From: Membranipora membranacea
Lineage: Eukaryota; Bryozoa; Gymnolaemata; Cheilostomatida; Membraniporidae
Length of the DNA: 64,000 nucleotides
Direction of reading: 5' to 3'
NCBI GenBank assembly: GCA_914767715.1
Contig: OU612068.1
Coordinates: 12,958,001 to 13,022,000, forward strand
The first letter of the stretch is position 1, and every line of letters begins with the position of its first letter. A model generated the notes under the pieces. It saw only the letters and a program-made list of their open reading frames with translations. It searched no databases and was not told the DNA's origin. Below are positions 39,635-51,060 of this stretch, piece by piece. The position numbers were made by a program, and so were the translations under genes.

Positions 39635-39829
39635 AGATCACTTGCCCTGATGATTACATACCTAACCTGTACTCATCCACCTGTTTAAGGTTTGCCAACC
39701 AAACAGGTAACTGGACACAGGCTAAGGCAGCATGTGAAGAAGCTGGAGAAACTCTGGCTGTTTTTCCCACAGAAGCCTCTGCAAGATTTGTTGTCAGCAT
39801 TTTGAAGAAACTTCAAATCACACCAGCAG
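39635..39829 (+). CDS. C-type-lectin gene, exon 3 (first half of CTLD)
   Basis: The acceptor tatatttgtag joins exon 2 in phase 1. It reads ITCPDDYIPNLYSSTCLRF, then NWTQAKAACEEAGETLAVF, then a SARFVVSIL helix. This is the standard first half of a C-type lectin-like domain, with Cys pairs, the W..A...C motif, LA.. and the second helix. It should splice to 40364, which needs a phase-1 donor after 'CCA GCA G'. The sequence there is GCAGTTTTCA with no in-phase GT, and reading on meets TAG at 39841-39843. Either the donor is damaged, a G was lost in this allele or assembly, or a noncanonical site is used. Confidence 0.7.
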
Positions 39830-40363
39830 TTTTCACAACATAGTTTCATATCAGCATGAATAATAATTAGCTGATGCAGCATTCTTTATCATATATACGT
39901 AGGTATAACATCTGTGGCTAAACATGCATGATTATCCTCTACATGAGAAGACAACAAGCAAATTAATACATAAATTGCTGATACTACATATATTTTTAAT
40001 TATATACACATCAGCTTCAAGTCATTAAACACATGAAACCATGTGTTTAATCAAGTATATCAGTAAGGCCTCTGTTTACCATAAAACAGAAAAACAATGT
40101 TCACAGAAAGATTCATGAAAACAATAAGCAGGAAAATATTTGATATTATTCCCAAGGAATGCTCTACAAAGCCATGGTTTTCGATATGCATTATGTCAGA
40201 TATTGTCAGAAGGACGCTTTGGCAGCCATTGTATAAATCACATAAGACATCACTACATTCAGCCATTCAGCTCATAACAATACTATAACTAGTATGTCAC
40301 AATTTGTTCTAGCGAGCACATGTTTGAGACGTCATGTTAATGAAATAATCGTATTCTTATTAG

Positions 40364-40605
40364 GAAGGTGGGGTAGTTTTTACTGGTTAGGACTGAGAGG
40401 GTCGGATGATGGATGGAGATGGCAAGGGAGGATAACCACATCAGTATCTACTACTGATCCTATCTGGGAATCTGGCGACCCTAACTATACAGATGAGAGA
40501 TCATGTGGCTGTGCGACTGGCTCTAGATCAGACTATGAGAAGCTTTTTGACTGTGACTGTTATCAAACTTACCTCAGATTTATTTGTGAAGCGGACAGTA
40601 TATAA
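40364..40605 (+). CDS. C-type-lectin gene, exon 4 (second half of CTLD, stop)
   Basis: The acceptor gtattcttattag is followed by a phase-1 exon. It starts GRWGSFYWLGLRG (the WIGL core strand), then gives IWESGDPNYTDERSCGC and ends LFDCDCYQTYLRFICEADSI. The EPN/QPD loop position is DPN and the WND motif is replaced by FDCDC. Calcium-dependent sugar binding is therefore uncertain, although the fold looks complete. The domain has extra Cys. Whole protein about 280 residues: signal, stalk, CTLD. Likely role: extracellular recognition in innate immunity or adhesion (inferred from family). Confidence 0.8.
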
Positions 40606-40642
40606 ATAGTCACAACAAACCGCTTTTTGTGTGACTTCTTGT

Positions 40643-40670
40643 AATAAAAATACAAAAAGGTGACAATAAA
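40643..40670 (+). terminator. Two AATAAA polyadenylation signals of the lectin gene
   Basis: AATAAA at 40643-40648 and 40665-40670, 38 and 60 nt after the lectin stop codon region. Confidence 0.7.
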
Positions 40671-41635
40671 GAGAAAATCAATGGCCGTCTATTCTCTACC
40701 GAATATATTATATCTGTATCTTGTACTGCGTAGTTACCAAAGATCAGTGAAAGGTACTGATTCTCAAGAACAAAAATTGAATCTTACAAAGCTGAGATTG
40801 ATGGTTTTATAGGTTCACAGACTCCTGGGCGCTGTTGGTTGGCTCTAATGATAATATGTAACTGCATGTTTTGCGCTTGATGGGAATTTTTCACTCCAAA
40901 ACACAATTGTTTTGTGTCTGTAGTTTGCCCCTCATTATAGGAGACACCCAAAAGACAAATATGCTTTATTTCAGATATGATATAATGGTACTAATTTGAA
41001 CTTTAATTGGTCCTGTAGCAAGTGAAGGTGAAATTAGGAAACAAATGAATTGGAGAGAGATATTATTATGCACTCTATCACATCCCACAATGTTGGGGTA
41101 ACAATGACAATAAATTATGATGTAATAAGGATGATCAAGCTTCAATCTAAACTTTCACGAATGTTCATTGGATTGATTGCCAGCAAAAACATAATTCCAG
41201 ACGCTGTTATCTTATATTAATGTGTGATCATGAGAACAGCGAGCCCTGGTGTGAGGTCAAAAGTTATAAGGTCATACCAGGAATCTTTGGTATGTGGAGC
41301 TGATAAAACAACTTTTTTCGACCTTGGGAAGTGGCTCAACCTCCTTCAAATTGTTTGCACCAGAGTGATATGAGTGATATGATGGCATAAGTGATATCAG
41401 ATAACAGCTAGTTTCACAGTTAGGAATCGTGGTCTTATACGCAAATGTACGTCTATGACATCCCCCTACGCATAAATCGAGAATCATGCTAGTTACTACT
41501 GATAAAGGATAAAGAACTTTTAAATTAAATTTAAACACTCATATCATCGCTTGTTTCTTATCATAATTTATTTAGGCAGCCAACGTCCTAAATCTGCAAC
41601 TAGGCTACATACTTAGACAAGCCAGGATTAGGGGC
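40671..41635. other. No gene recognised
   Basis: AT-rich intergenic sequence with only short, unsupported open frames. Confidence 0.5.
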
Positions 41636-41980
41636 TACCTGGACGGGGCAGGAGGTACTTTTTTGCGTGGGTTGGCTATGTGGAGGGGACATGTGTTGTT
41701 TGGACTTCTCTTATGAGTATGAGCTAAGGGGTGGGGAGCAGCTGTTTGGACAGGGCATGAGTTTTTTGAGGGCGACCATGAAGGAGCATGGGTTAAGTGT
41801 TCAATGTTTTGAGGGAAGATATCTGAAAGGGAGGTAGGAGGGGATCGGCTTTTTTAAATCGGGGTTAGAGCTTAAGGGGAAGGCTTTTGTATGGGTCAGG
41901 TCTCAACTTTGGGTGAGGGTTTTTGAGAGGCAAGTTTTGGGGTCGGTTTTCCAACCCTTTTTTGAGACGGGCCTGACTGC
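41636..41980 (+). other. Strand-asymmetric G-rich block
   Basis: About 340 bp in which the plus strand is strongly G-rich with many GG, GGG and GGGG tracts (ggggcaggagg, gtggaggggac, aaggggtgggg), contrasting with AT-rich flanks. It does not encode a long frame and may be a degenerate GC-skewed repeat. Confidence 0.7.
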
Positions 41981-42828
41981 CTCCAAAAATTTTGTTTAAC
42001 ACTCCTCAGACAAAAATGTCTTTTAAAATAGCAAGATATTAAATCATGTTGATAATTCTAACAAAAGAGTTTTTTGAGAACAAGATGACTGGGATCAACA
42101 AATTCTTACCACAATGACGAGGTCAGATTCAACATATTCATGAGTATCCCATAATGCATTGAGCTAGTGTACCAACATCGCCCACCCTCGCATTTTCCAG
42201 CCCACTCACTTGCTATGAATCGCAATGGTCAGTCCTGACTTGTCCTCTTTCAAAATCATTAGGGTGTTGGCTCACTTTCGCACAGGCAATGCCCATCAAG
42301 GCTCAAGCTGTCCTCTTGTTGCTAACTTTTACATTGTAAGCGACCGGATGTCTCTCAACAGTGTAATATTGTCTGCAATAGCTGTTTATAAATATTTACC
42401 AAATTTCAATTTCTTTAACATTCTTTACTTAAACTATTATCAAACTATATTTTCTTTTGTGCAATAATTTTTTTTTAAATAGTTTTATGATATCAATCCG
42501 ACGGAATAATTTTTTAAATAATATTATATAAGATATAACACATTACCTCTAGTCCGTTGATGAGGCACACCCTCACCACAGAACATTTTGCCAAGCAGGT
42601 AATACGCCTGTAATTCGGTCAAAGTCAACTTTTTGCACCCTCCTTAAAAAAATTGATTATCGTGTCTAATGACAAATGAGTCTGTAGCCAATTCAAAAGC
42701 ACTGTTGTCAGCGAAATTGAACCCTGTAAATATTCTCAGGAGTACTTGCTATGGAAATTTATTGATATAAAGCTTGAAATTGTTTTTGCAAAATCATTTT
42801 GGGACAATCAATGCATACGGGTGGGTGA
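41981..42828. other. No gene recognised
   Basis: AT-rich stretch. Nothing supported as coding. Confidence 0.5.
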
Positions 42829-43548
42829 ATGAAAATAAGTCCGGAAATGTGTGAAAAATGCAATGGTCTTATATATGGGGCACTGGGAAATTCTGACAAT
42901 GAATTCTCAACCCATAGTCACCAATGGAAGAGCAGAAGCATACCATCACATCATGATAATGATCTATTTTTGAATGTGTCAAAGACAAAGGAGCTTGTAT
43001 TGTGCAATCTTAGAGACAATCCTGTACATGATAGCTTAGTTATCAATGGTAATAATGTAGAGCAGGTTGACAGTTTTAAATACTTAGGCACTATTATTGA
43101 CAAAAAGCTTAAGTTCCAAGAATATTCCATCGAAGTCATCAATAAAGCCCGCAAGAGACTTTACATCATGAAGAAGCTGTATTCAATGCATATAGCTGTG
43201 CCCCTTAGAATGCAATGCTATACTACTTTTATTGAATGTATATTTTTGTACCACCTTAGCACTCTATATGGCCACTTATCCTCGTCATCTAGGAAATCGC
43301 ACAATAAAGTTATAAGCCTCGCAGGCTATCTAGGTAGCTGCAAGTTTGACACCATCGAGGCAATAATATACGAAAGAGTGATGAGAACAAGATGCCTCAG
43401 ACTCGTAGCTACTGACCACGCTGACCCAGTATTTACATTCGATAAACTTCCGTCTGGTCGATACAGAGCAATCAAAGAGAGGGTAAACATACGGACTGAC
43501 TGTTTCCGATCCCTCTGTGTGCGAAAGTTAAATAGTATACTTTTTTAG
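42829..43548 (+). mobile_element. Non-LTR retrotransposon ORF2 fragment (RT 3' end)
   Basis: An open frame of 239 codons whose part from about residue 43 is typical of the region after the catalytic palm in LINE reverse transcriptases. It reads LFLNVSKTKELVLCNLR, INGNNVEQVDSFKYLGTIID (the YLG motif) and later LVATDHADPVFTFDKLPSGR. The C-terminal hydrophobic-aromatic tail is also typical. The catalytic YxDD part and the endonuclease are absent, so it is 5'-truncated as most LINE copies are, and cannot be active. The first about 40 codons do not look like the family. A poly-T tract at 43570-43589 lies just after it. Confidence 0.85.
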
Positions 43549-45063
43549 CCATAATAATAGTGATAATTCTTACTGTTTTTTTTTTTTTTCAATTTTTACA
43601 ACCAACCAGACCAAAACTTTTTAATGTTGACACCACAACTTTATTGCTCAGCGAAAACAAAATATTTCTCAAACATGAGACTGTAATTAACGATGAATGA
43701 ATGTAAATGTTTGGTATCGAGGAGCTTTTTAAGGTGTTTTTCGGCATTCTGTGTGGCGCAATTCAAGGAAGACTAATACATAGTGCCATATTCTGTTGGC
43801 ATTTCCTGTTTGTACTATGCATAATCAAAGCAGCTTCGTATGTGAGCATTTTCAATATAAATTTCTCTGGCCTTAGTACTGGACCTTTTGACAGCATTTT
43901 TGACATTATTGATAAATGGCGCAAAATGTATCTACCTTTGATGGCCTATGCTGATATTGATACATTTTATATACTGCTGAAATTTGTGGTGTGTGTCATT
44001 TAAACAGCAATATAGTGGAAATAAGCAAAAAATTTGGCCCTCTTTTATTCAAACTGTCCCAAATCGTTGCTTAAAATTTCGCATTATATCATCAAAGTTT
44101 AAAAACCACAAGCATTATGACGTGACATATAAAGCCATTTTCGGCTCACCAAATATTATTTTAACCTAAAATTAGGATGAACGATGTCTCTAAGAATGAG
44201 TGTAACCTGTTTAGAACTTTCTAGCAATCAATGTACCGCAGCCATCCACTTTGCTATAAACAGCCTTTACGGCCTCATTTCTCCAATAAAATGACACAAC
44301 GTCATCCAATCACGTTTTTGATGAGCTTTTAGCGATCAATAGCCTAGCCACTTTCCAACGGTATGTAAAATGTCCAAATCGGTCAACGCTGGTATCACAA
44401 CCTTAAAGACACTAAAGAACTTGTTGAAAACATTCCCACAATCCGTCCTTCACCATTATTTTATTTTATTCTATATGATAACATCACAAGATCAGATCAA
44501 TGCATTATGGTATAGTCATAAATATGTCGAATTGGAAGTCGAAAAAGTTAGGTTAACTTTAGAAGCTTGATATTATTTGTGGTATGACCTCGTGACCGTT
44601 CACCATAAGGCTGTGTGCTCTAATGAGCTGTCATTGAAAAAATCTGGAATTCAGTTTATGCTGGGAATCAGTCCAGTGAAGATTTGTGAAAATCCCGATT
44701 GAATCTGGATCATTCTTATCTCATCATAATTCATTGCCATTGCTTCCCCCGCAATGTAGGTCGCATTAGAAAGTCCACAATTCTCATCATGCAACGTTTT
44801 CCCAGATTAGTCAAGTCAAACAAGAAACTGGCCATATTAACTCATTCTTTACCACATGAAAGATTACTTTAGAGAGTCAATGAACTTTATTTTATAGCAC
44901 TCTTCATATTAAAATGATTCAACAGGTTTCCTTATACATGCCCTTGCTTATCAAAATTTTTGTTTATAAAATCAAGTTTGAGATACAGCTGGTCTAATGA
45001 CTCATGATATTCCTTCCGCTGTCTCAAATTCACCCCTTCAATCATATTGGTTAATTTCTGTAT
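43549..45063. other. No gene recognised
   Basis: Contains a T-run at 43570-43589 and several short open frames without domain resemblance or flanking splice signals. Confidence 0.5.
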
Positions 45064-45099
45064 TTGAATCTCAATATAGAAGATAATTTGCAAGATTTA

Positions 45100-45420
45100 A
45101 CTGGCAAGTTTTGCATGTTTAAAAGCATCTCTCCACCAGCCAAAATAATTCAAGACAGTTCAACGTTGGTCTCTCTTACATCAGAACCACAGCAACTAAC
45201 AGTTACTGATATCTGTGAAAATAATATTTACGATAAAAGTCACCATAATTTGACACTTCAAAGCCTGTTATAATACACCACCATCTGATATCTGTTTTGA
45301 AGAGGAAGCTTACCTTAAATAAAAAAAAGTTTATCTTGGGGGGTTGCTTGCCGAGGCCGTTTGCTTGCTTGTTGGCCTTGTAATCTTAAATAGACAGGCT
45401 CAGCATGCTTAATACACGTG
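45100..45420 (+). repeat. Direct duplicate, copy 1
   Basis: Related to 46565-46810. Shared motifs in order include actgatatctgtgaaaat/actgatgtccgtgaaaat, cttcaaagcctgttat, atctctgttttga, gccgaggccgttt/gtcgaggccgttt and gttggccttgt. A 69-codon open frame ends at 45273 in the shared part (LQSLL then stop). The second copy has the same LQSLL-stop end, so a small 3' exon is conceivable. Confidence 0.7.
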
Positions 45421-46564
45421 CCCATTTTTTGCCTTGTGATGGCTTTGATGCAAGAATGGACAGGGACATAAGATTTCCAGGGTGATGTGCTTCTAGAGCA
45501 CATTGTAGAGGATTAACTGATATCAGGTTTGAGCGCTTTATGATAAGACAGCGATAATAGAAATAAGCAAAGACATCTTTTAAATACACAATTGTTGATC
45601 TCATGAGTGGGAAAAATGGATGGAAAGAAAAACCCTTGGTGAATAATTCCAGGGGGAAAGAGGAATCTACCCTGAATCTCACATGATTGTGATAAGTTGA
45701 GCTGATTTGATGCTATGGCATTCTTTGTCACTATTTGTGTATTTATGAAGAGAGCAGGTGTAGCTCAATGTGTACATGTGGGTCTGTCACGTGGGAAGTC
45801 CAGTTACAATTGCTCTTGTGCCCCTACACCTTACAAGTCGTTGTCATGCAATCACTGAGATTCAACGCCACCCCACGAAATCTGCTGTTAACAATATCCA
45901 TTGTTTCTGCACCCGAGTGAAGTGACAGGTTTCTACGGATTTAACACGTAAAAGAACAGTTAAATTAATTTTGGGATTACAGAAGGATCACAAATGGTAA
46001 ACAGATAAATGAAAAAAGTACATCAAATAAATCGCAAATACATATATAACATACTGAAATGAACAGGTGAACAATTACTGTAATCATACATCTACATCTG
46101 TGTCACTCTTTTATGAGTGCAAAAATTTAATTCTTTATGTCAATGGTATTTGACAACTTTCACAATAATACAATTAAAGCTTGACCATCTGACCCAAAGC
46201 ACTGCAATTATATGGGGCACGTTGGATTCAAAATAAACACAACTTTGTGACTTTAATTAGGTTTTAAAGTTTCAATGTTAGTAAGTCAATCACTGTCACT
46301 GACAAATTGACGTTCTGAGAGGAAAGGATAGGCCAGCCAGTGCTTGACCACAGATCCAACAATGATCAATAATACCTGATTACCTGCCTTTCAATCATGT
46401 AAATATTTAAGGCCTTTATGCTGCCAATTAACTTGTTGTATATAGGCCTACCCACCATTATATCAAGTATGTGTAATTCATGCTATTTTATAGTATTTCT
46501 GCAATGTTTATCCTGTAAGAATTTTATAAAAACCTCTATTCAAGATATCCTAGATACCTAGATA

Positions 46565-46810
46565 TCAACCATGCTTTTACCAAAGCATCCGCGACTAACG
46601 CCAACTGATGTCCGTGAAAATGATATGCATGATATAATGTCATCAAAGCCACTTCAAAGCCTGTTATGATACACTTCATATCGGATCTCTGTTTTGAGGA
46701 GGAAACTAGTCTGAAACAAAAACTTGTTAACCCAAATGTTGGAGGACGCTTGTCGAGGCCGTTTCCTAGTGCGTTGGCCTTGTGATCTAAAACAGACAGA
46801 GCTGAGATGT
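46565..46810 (+). repeat. Direct duplicate, copy 2
   Basis: Second copy of the 45100-45420 block, about 1.4 kb downstream in the same orientation and diverged by substitutions and small indels. Confidence 0.7.
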
Positions 46811-48280
46811 TATTCTCAAGACCTTATCTTGCCTCGTGATTTCTGTGCAGCAGGTAGGGAAATGTGATCAAGACCAATTGATCCTACTCGTAAGATGAAT
46901 GTATAATATCAGATAGAATGGATCTCTGGTAACACTATGAGGATGTGATTCTACAGCACACAGCAACGCCTATATGAATATAATGATTGGGTTTGGAGTG
47001 ATTTTGATATGGGAATAGAAATATTTCTCGGAAACTCGATTTGTTTGTTTTCAAATTTTTGCGTAAAGATGAGAGGAGGACAGAAGATTGGAAAATGAAT
47101 CAACTATGGATCCCATATCATATAGTTTAGCTGGGTTCATGATAAGTGAAGTGAATTTCTCAGCGAATTTTTATGTACGGCTTACAAATTACTTATTCAT
47201 CATATTGTGTGAAACAATTGTCGATAATATGAACAGCTTGGCACTGAAGTACAAAACTGGTTTGCCATCATCAAAGGTCTTTTTTCTCTTTGAAAATACT
47301 GATCGATACACTGCAAAAAATAGCAATATATTAGATACAGCGTGGATGTGTTCTTACAAGGAGTTAACAACACCCCCCCCCCCCCCCAATCCCCAAGTGA
47401 GTCTCCAACTGACGATCTGTTTGAACAGCAATTGTGCAAACTGATTGCGCTGTCTAACCAACCTTAAAAAAACAATGGGTCAATGAAGTTAAATAGCGAG
47501 CCAGTTACTCATTACTCAGAGTCATGGCCTGGCATCCTACAGACTAACCAATAGAATTGCTAAAACACCTTTGAGAATAGAGGATTCTGCTTTGGAGAGT
47601 TTGTTCATATGACATTGCTTTCAGACAAGACATCCGATCTTACATCATCACATTGTAATTTGACTTACAAGGTTAGTAGACTGGGAAGTGTCCTTGATCA
47701 AGTGACATTGAGTCTTAAGTAAACGTGTTATAAGTCACAGGTACTTCTTTCACCTGGTATCATCCTCACAGTTTTTATATATCAAGCCATGAGGGTGTTT
47801 TAAGCTTCCATGTGATGATATGCTGCCTGGAACATAACTGTCACAGATGTCAGTGGTTTGTATTGTTATTATCTTGTTATCGCATATTCGCAAGATCAAT
47901 CAATTTTTCCCATTCTAAATATTATGCCGATTATCTTTGTTGCAAAGGAGTAAAATACAACCTAGAGCTCTTGTGGATGACACGACGCATCTCAAGATGC
48001 CAGCAGATTTACCTTTTGCAGTTGTAGCCCCAAAGATTACACCCAATCCTGTATATGGTGTACCCTGCATTAGGAAGAATTTTCACTCAACATATTCTGA
48101 CAGATGATTAGATTCAATGGTTTTGCTCTAACGGACGAACATTGCTGCAGTGAAAACATGAAGAGTTGGCAGCTTTTCTACCTGCCCAACATGATGTCAA
48201 ATACCGAAACTGACAACATGCACTGTTGATTAAATTCAGATGTCATATCACTCGCCATATCCTGAAGAATGGGCGGCAAA
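46811..48280. other. No gene recognised; poly-C run inside
   Basis: Includes 15 C at 47373-47387. Small open frames here have no support. Confidence 0.5.
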
Positions 48281-48284
48281 ATTT

Positions 48285-48480
48285 AGTCGCCTTAAGGGCT
48301 AGGCCGCAATGTCTGTGCCAGTTTGCTCTCAGTTTGCAAGCAGGTCGGAGCACACCTGGGGGCCAACCAAACCCCAGTAGTCGATGGACTGCAGTGGGAT
48401 TTGATTTGAAGGACCGGCGCTCTAAACAACTGAGCCACCTCCTACTCCTAAGAGAGCCACCTCCTACTCCTGAGAGAGCT
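48285..48480 (-). repeat. Possible tRNA-derived SINE fragment with a 22-bp duplication
   Basis: On the minus strand GGTGGCTCAGTTGTTTAGAGC resembles a tRNA 5' half with an A box, followed by GCCGGTCCTTCAAATC. The head is preceded by two copies of a 22-bp unit (48432-48475 on plus, gagccacctcctactcct). The region is richer in GC than its surroundings. A full B box is not evident. Confidence 0.4.
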
Positions 48481-48946
48481 GGAAGTGATTGAAGGAGATG
48501 CTAATCAACACACAGGGGTGGCTTCATGTTGTATCTTGTAAACGACTAAGTAAATTAGAATTATTTATATTCAAGACCCCTGGTACAAAGTTTTGTCCAT
48601 CGATAAGGCAATATAAGCCTAAAAAATGCATTTATCCAATTAAATCCATTTAGTAGGTGGTGATATAGGGAAAATAAGTTGGTAATATCTATGGAAATAA
48701 ACTTCTGTAACATTGACAATACCAACCATTGTGTTTTCATACTTGTTGCCAACACAGACCCTTGTGTGGGAGAAGTATATGGATAATATTATTAGAATAT
48801 TGTATTAGCTGATCTACAGTATAGTCACATGACCACCTAACCTAGCTAGTAGCATTTTATCAGAAGCTTAAAATTAAACATGAGTACAGAGAGGTCCAGA
48901 ACACACCCCAAATAAATACTGGTACTCATGCTAGCATTGTTGGTAT

Positions 48947-48953
48947 TATAAAA
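48947..48953 (+). promoter_or_regulatory. Putative TATA box of the fibrinogen-related gene
   Basis: TATAAAA within ggtattataaaaaaaaacg, 88 bp upstream of the ATG. Spacing fits a transcription start near 48975-48985 and a short 5' leader. Confidence 0.4.
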
Positions 48954-49034
48954 AAAAACGATTCAGAAGAACGCGCCACAGTCAGCTCTTAACTTGATAG
49001 ATCTAAACACAAAGGCTAGCATTGGAAAAAGATA

Positions 49035-49103
49035 ATGTTTGTCTTCAGAGTTGGACAACTCTGTTTTATAGTGTCACTGCTTATCTGTTCAACAACAGCT
49101 CAT
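49035..49103 (+). CDS. Fibrinogen-related (ficolin-like) gene, exon 1 (signal peptide)
   Basis: The ATG at 49035 opens a 23-codon exon MFVFRVGQLCFIVSLLICST ending TAH, a textbook secretory signal peptide. It is followed by a perfect donor (CAT/gtaagt), phase 0. It is placed in this gene because the next in-phase, fibrinogen-coding exon begins in phase 0 435 bp downstream and no other coding sequence lies between. Confidence 0.75.
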
Positions 49104-49538
49104 GTAAGTATGGTAAGAATCATCAACTGACAGATGTCGGAGAGACAGAAATAATTTTGCGACTCTTGTTGTCAAACCCTCATGACAAGTTTACTGTTAC
49201 TCAAAATCATCACCTCACATTGGATAAAAAAATAAATCGGTCACCACCAACCTTATGGTATTGGGGTAAACTTGCCTATTGTTTTTGAGTTACATTCGTA
49301 AATACAAGGAATACTGTACATGTCAAAAAATTGTAATCACTTTCTTACACCAAAGGCTAAATAATGATCATTTATTTTGTTAGTGGCTTGAGACTTTGCC
49401 CACTAGTCATGAGGGGGATAGCAAGATAGGGCTGCTCTGTTGGTCATGCATGCGCTGCTGAAAATCAGTCTGATCAAAAAACAGCCTGAAGGCCAGACTT
49501 GATGGCAGACACGACTTCATATTTCCCGATTCTTTTAG

Positions 49539-49721
49539 GCATGGAACCCGATAGCGTACTGTCAAAAGTTTCATGAGTCTGGCCTACAGCCGAGAACATG
49601 CCTTGATCATCTTTGTAAAGGCAGGACTTTAGATGGAGAATATAGCGTCTCTCCTACTGGATTCGGTGGATACTCGGTCTCTGTTTACTGTGATCAAACT
49701 AGTGATGGAGGTGGCTGGACT
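49539..49721 (+). CDS. Fibrinogen-related gene, exon 2 (start of FReD)
   Basis: The acceptor gattcttttag and the donor GGACT/gtgagt bound 61 codons in phase 0. After a short linker the exon carries the start of the fibrinogen C-terminal domain: PRTCLDHLCKGRTLDGEYSV, then YSVSVYCDQTSDGGGWT. The first Cys, the C-D-L-type motif and the YCD...GGGWT signature are all present. The intron falls exactly after GGGWT, a usual boundary in animal fibrinogen-related genes. Confidence 0.85.
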
Positions 49722-50198
49722 GTGAGTACTTTTAGACAAACTACAACTAAATGTAGTGTTATCAAATAGACAAATGCAAGGTACAATAAGGATAAAGAAT
49801 TTCATGCGGTCCCCCGCCAGGAAGGGGGGGAAATATTGCAATTCAGTCATGTTATCCAAAATTTTAATGAGTCATATGCAATTGACTGATTTACAAATAT
49901 TCAGGGTCTTAATCTTCCAAAGAACTGTAAATTCAAATGTCGAAACAGGGACTGAAAAATTAAAACACTACAAGCCAACTTTTATTTTGAGCTATAAAAA
50001 TACGCAGAATTGTGGAACCACACACACAGTTTTTTCAACATTTGCCAAATCAGAATTGAGTATTGATATGTTTTTTTTCCGTTTATCATTTGACAATCGA
50101 TCAGACCATCCTTTATTAGAGACTATCAAAACCTCTCCAGAATCCAAAGCCTGTTCTCATCTCAACTTTTTTTAGACACATGTTGGTATTTATCACAG

Positions 50199-50472
50199 GT
50201 GTTTCAGAGGAGGATGGATGGATCTGTCAACTTTTACAGGAAATGGGCAAACTATAAACTTGGTTTTGGCAGTGTGGGGAAAGGGGAACAGTGGTTGGGT
50301 AATGAAAATCTGCATGTTCTGACAAACCTCCATAAATCCAATGAGCTGCGAGTGGATCTAGAAGCAGAAAACAATGAGAGAACATACGCTCACTACGGTA
50401 ACTTCAGTGTAGCCTCAGAAGTGGATGGATACAGACTTACTGTTACTAACTTTCTCGGCACATCGATAGCAG
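50199..50472 (+). CDS. Fibrinogen-related gene, exon 3 (FReD core)
   Basis: The acceptor tatttatcacag is followed by [16 protein letters not shown], then [35 protein letters not shown] and YRLTVTNFLG. The donor is GCAG/gtacat, phase 1. These are the diagnostic VFQRR..GS..FYR.W..Y..GFG and E.WLGN..(I/L)H.LT blocks of fibrinogen-related domains. The exon is intact; the paralogues at 53246 and 62039 carry disruptions in this same exon. Confidence 0.93.
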
Positions 50473-50723
50473 GTACATTTCACGAACACAATATATAAAA
50501 ACTTTTAATAATGAGGTAAGCAAGTGCAACAATTCTTTCCTGTTATGTCGCTGTGCCGTTAAAGATGAGACTATCTCAAACCGATCGTTTCATTTTGTTG
50601 CATATAAGGGAAAATAAAGATATTTTTTCTTATGACTACTTAAGACACAGGAAAGTTGTATTTCCATAAGGTGGATACCTCCATCTAAGTTCAGATTCAT
50701 ACACATTGATGGTTTCATTGCAG

Positions 50724-50983
50724 GAGATGGCATGGCCACCAGCAACGGCATGCGGTTTTCAACAAAAGACCGAGATCAGGATTCACGTGCGACATCATGT
50801 GCCCAGACATTCAAAGGTGGCTGGTGGTACTCATCTTGTCACGGAGCCAACCTCAATGGCCTCTATCATGAAGGAACTCATGAGTCATATGCTGATGGGG
50901 TGAACTGGTATCATTGGAAGGGAAATCATGAGTCCTTGACCTTCACAGAGATGAAATTCAGACCAGCTATTTCTCATGTTTGA
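50724..50983 (+). CDS. Fibrinogen-related gene, exon 4 (calcium site and C terminus)
   Basis: The acceptor gtttcattgcag joins in phase 1 (G/GA). It reads GMRFSTKDRDQDSRATSCAQ (the D.D.D calcium-site loop and first Cys of the C-terminal pair). GGWWYSSCHGANLNGLY (second Cys) and GVNWYHWKGNHESLTFTEMK follow, and the frame ends at TGA 50981-50983. The four exons total 786 nt, a 261-residue secreted protein consisting of little more than a signal peptide and one fibrinogen domain. There is no collagen stalk, unlike vertebrate ficolins. By family it would bind acetylated sugars on microbes; that specificity is inference. Confidence 0.93.
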
Positions 50984-51006
50984 TTTTATTCATCACATAT
51001 ATGCTG

Positions 51007-51016
51007 AATAAATAAA
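51007..51016 (+). terminator. Overlapping AATAAA signals of the fibrinogen-related gene
   Basis: AATAAATAAA gives two overlapping polyadenylation signals 24 nt after the stop codon, marking a very short 3' UTR. Confidence 0.75.
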
Positions 51017-51060
51017 AAGAGATAATGAATTAACTTTGCTGTACTCATAGTTCTAAATTT

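Noticed and set aside
43707-44570. Open frames of 60-98 codons after the LINE fragment
   Set aside because: AT-rich composition, no domain resemblance, no splice framing; likely chance.
47088-47444. 118-codon frame
   Set aside because: It runs through a poly-C tract that produces the Pro run, and has no recognisable domain or splice context.
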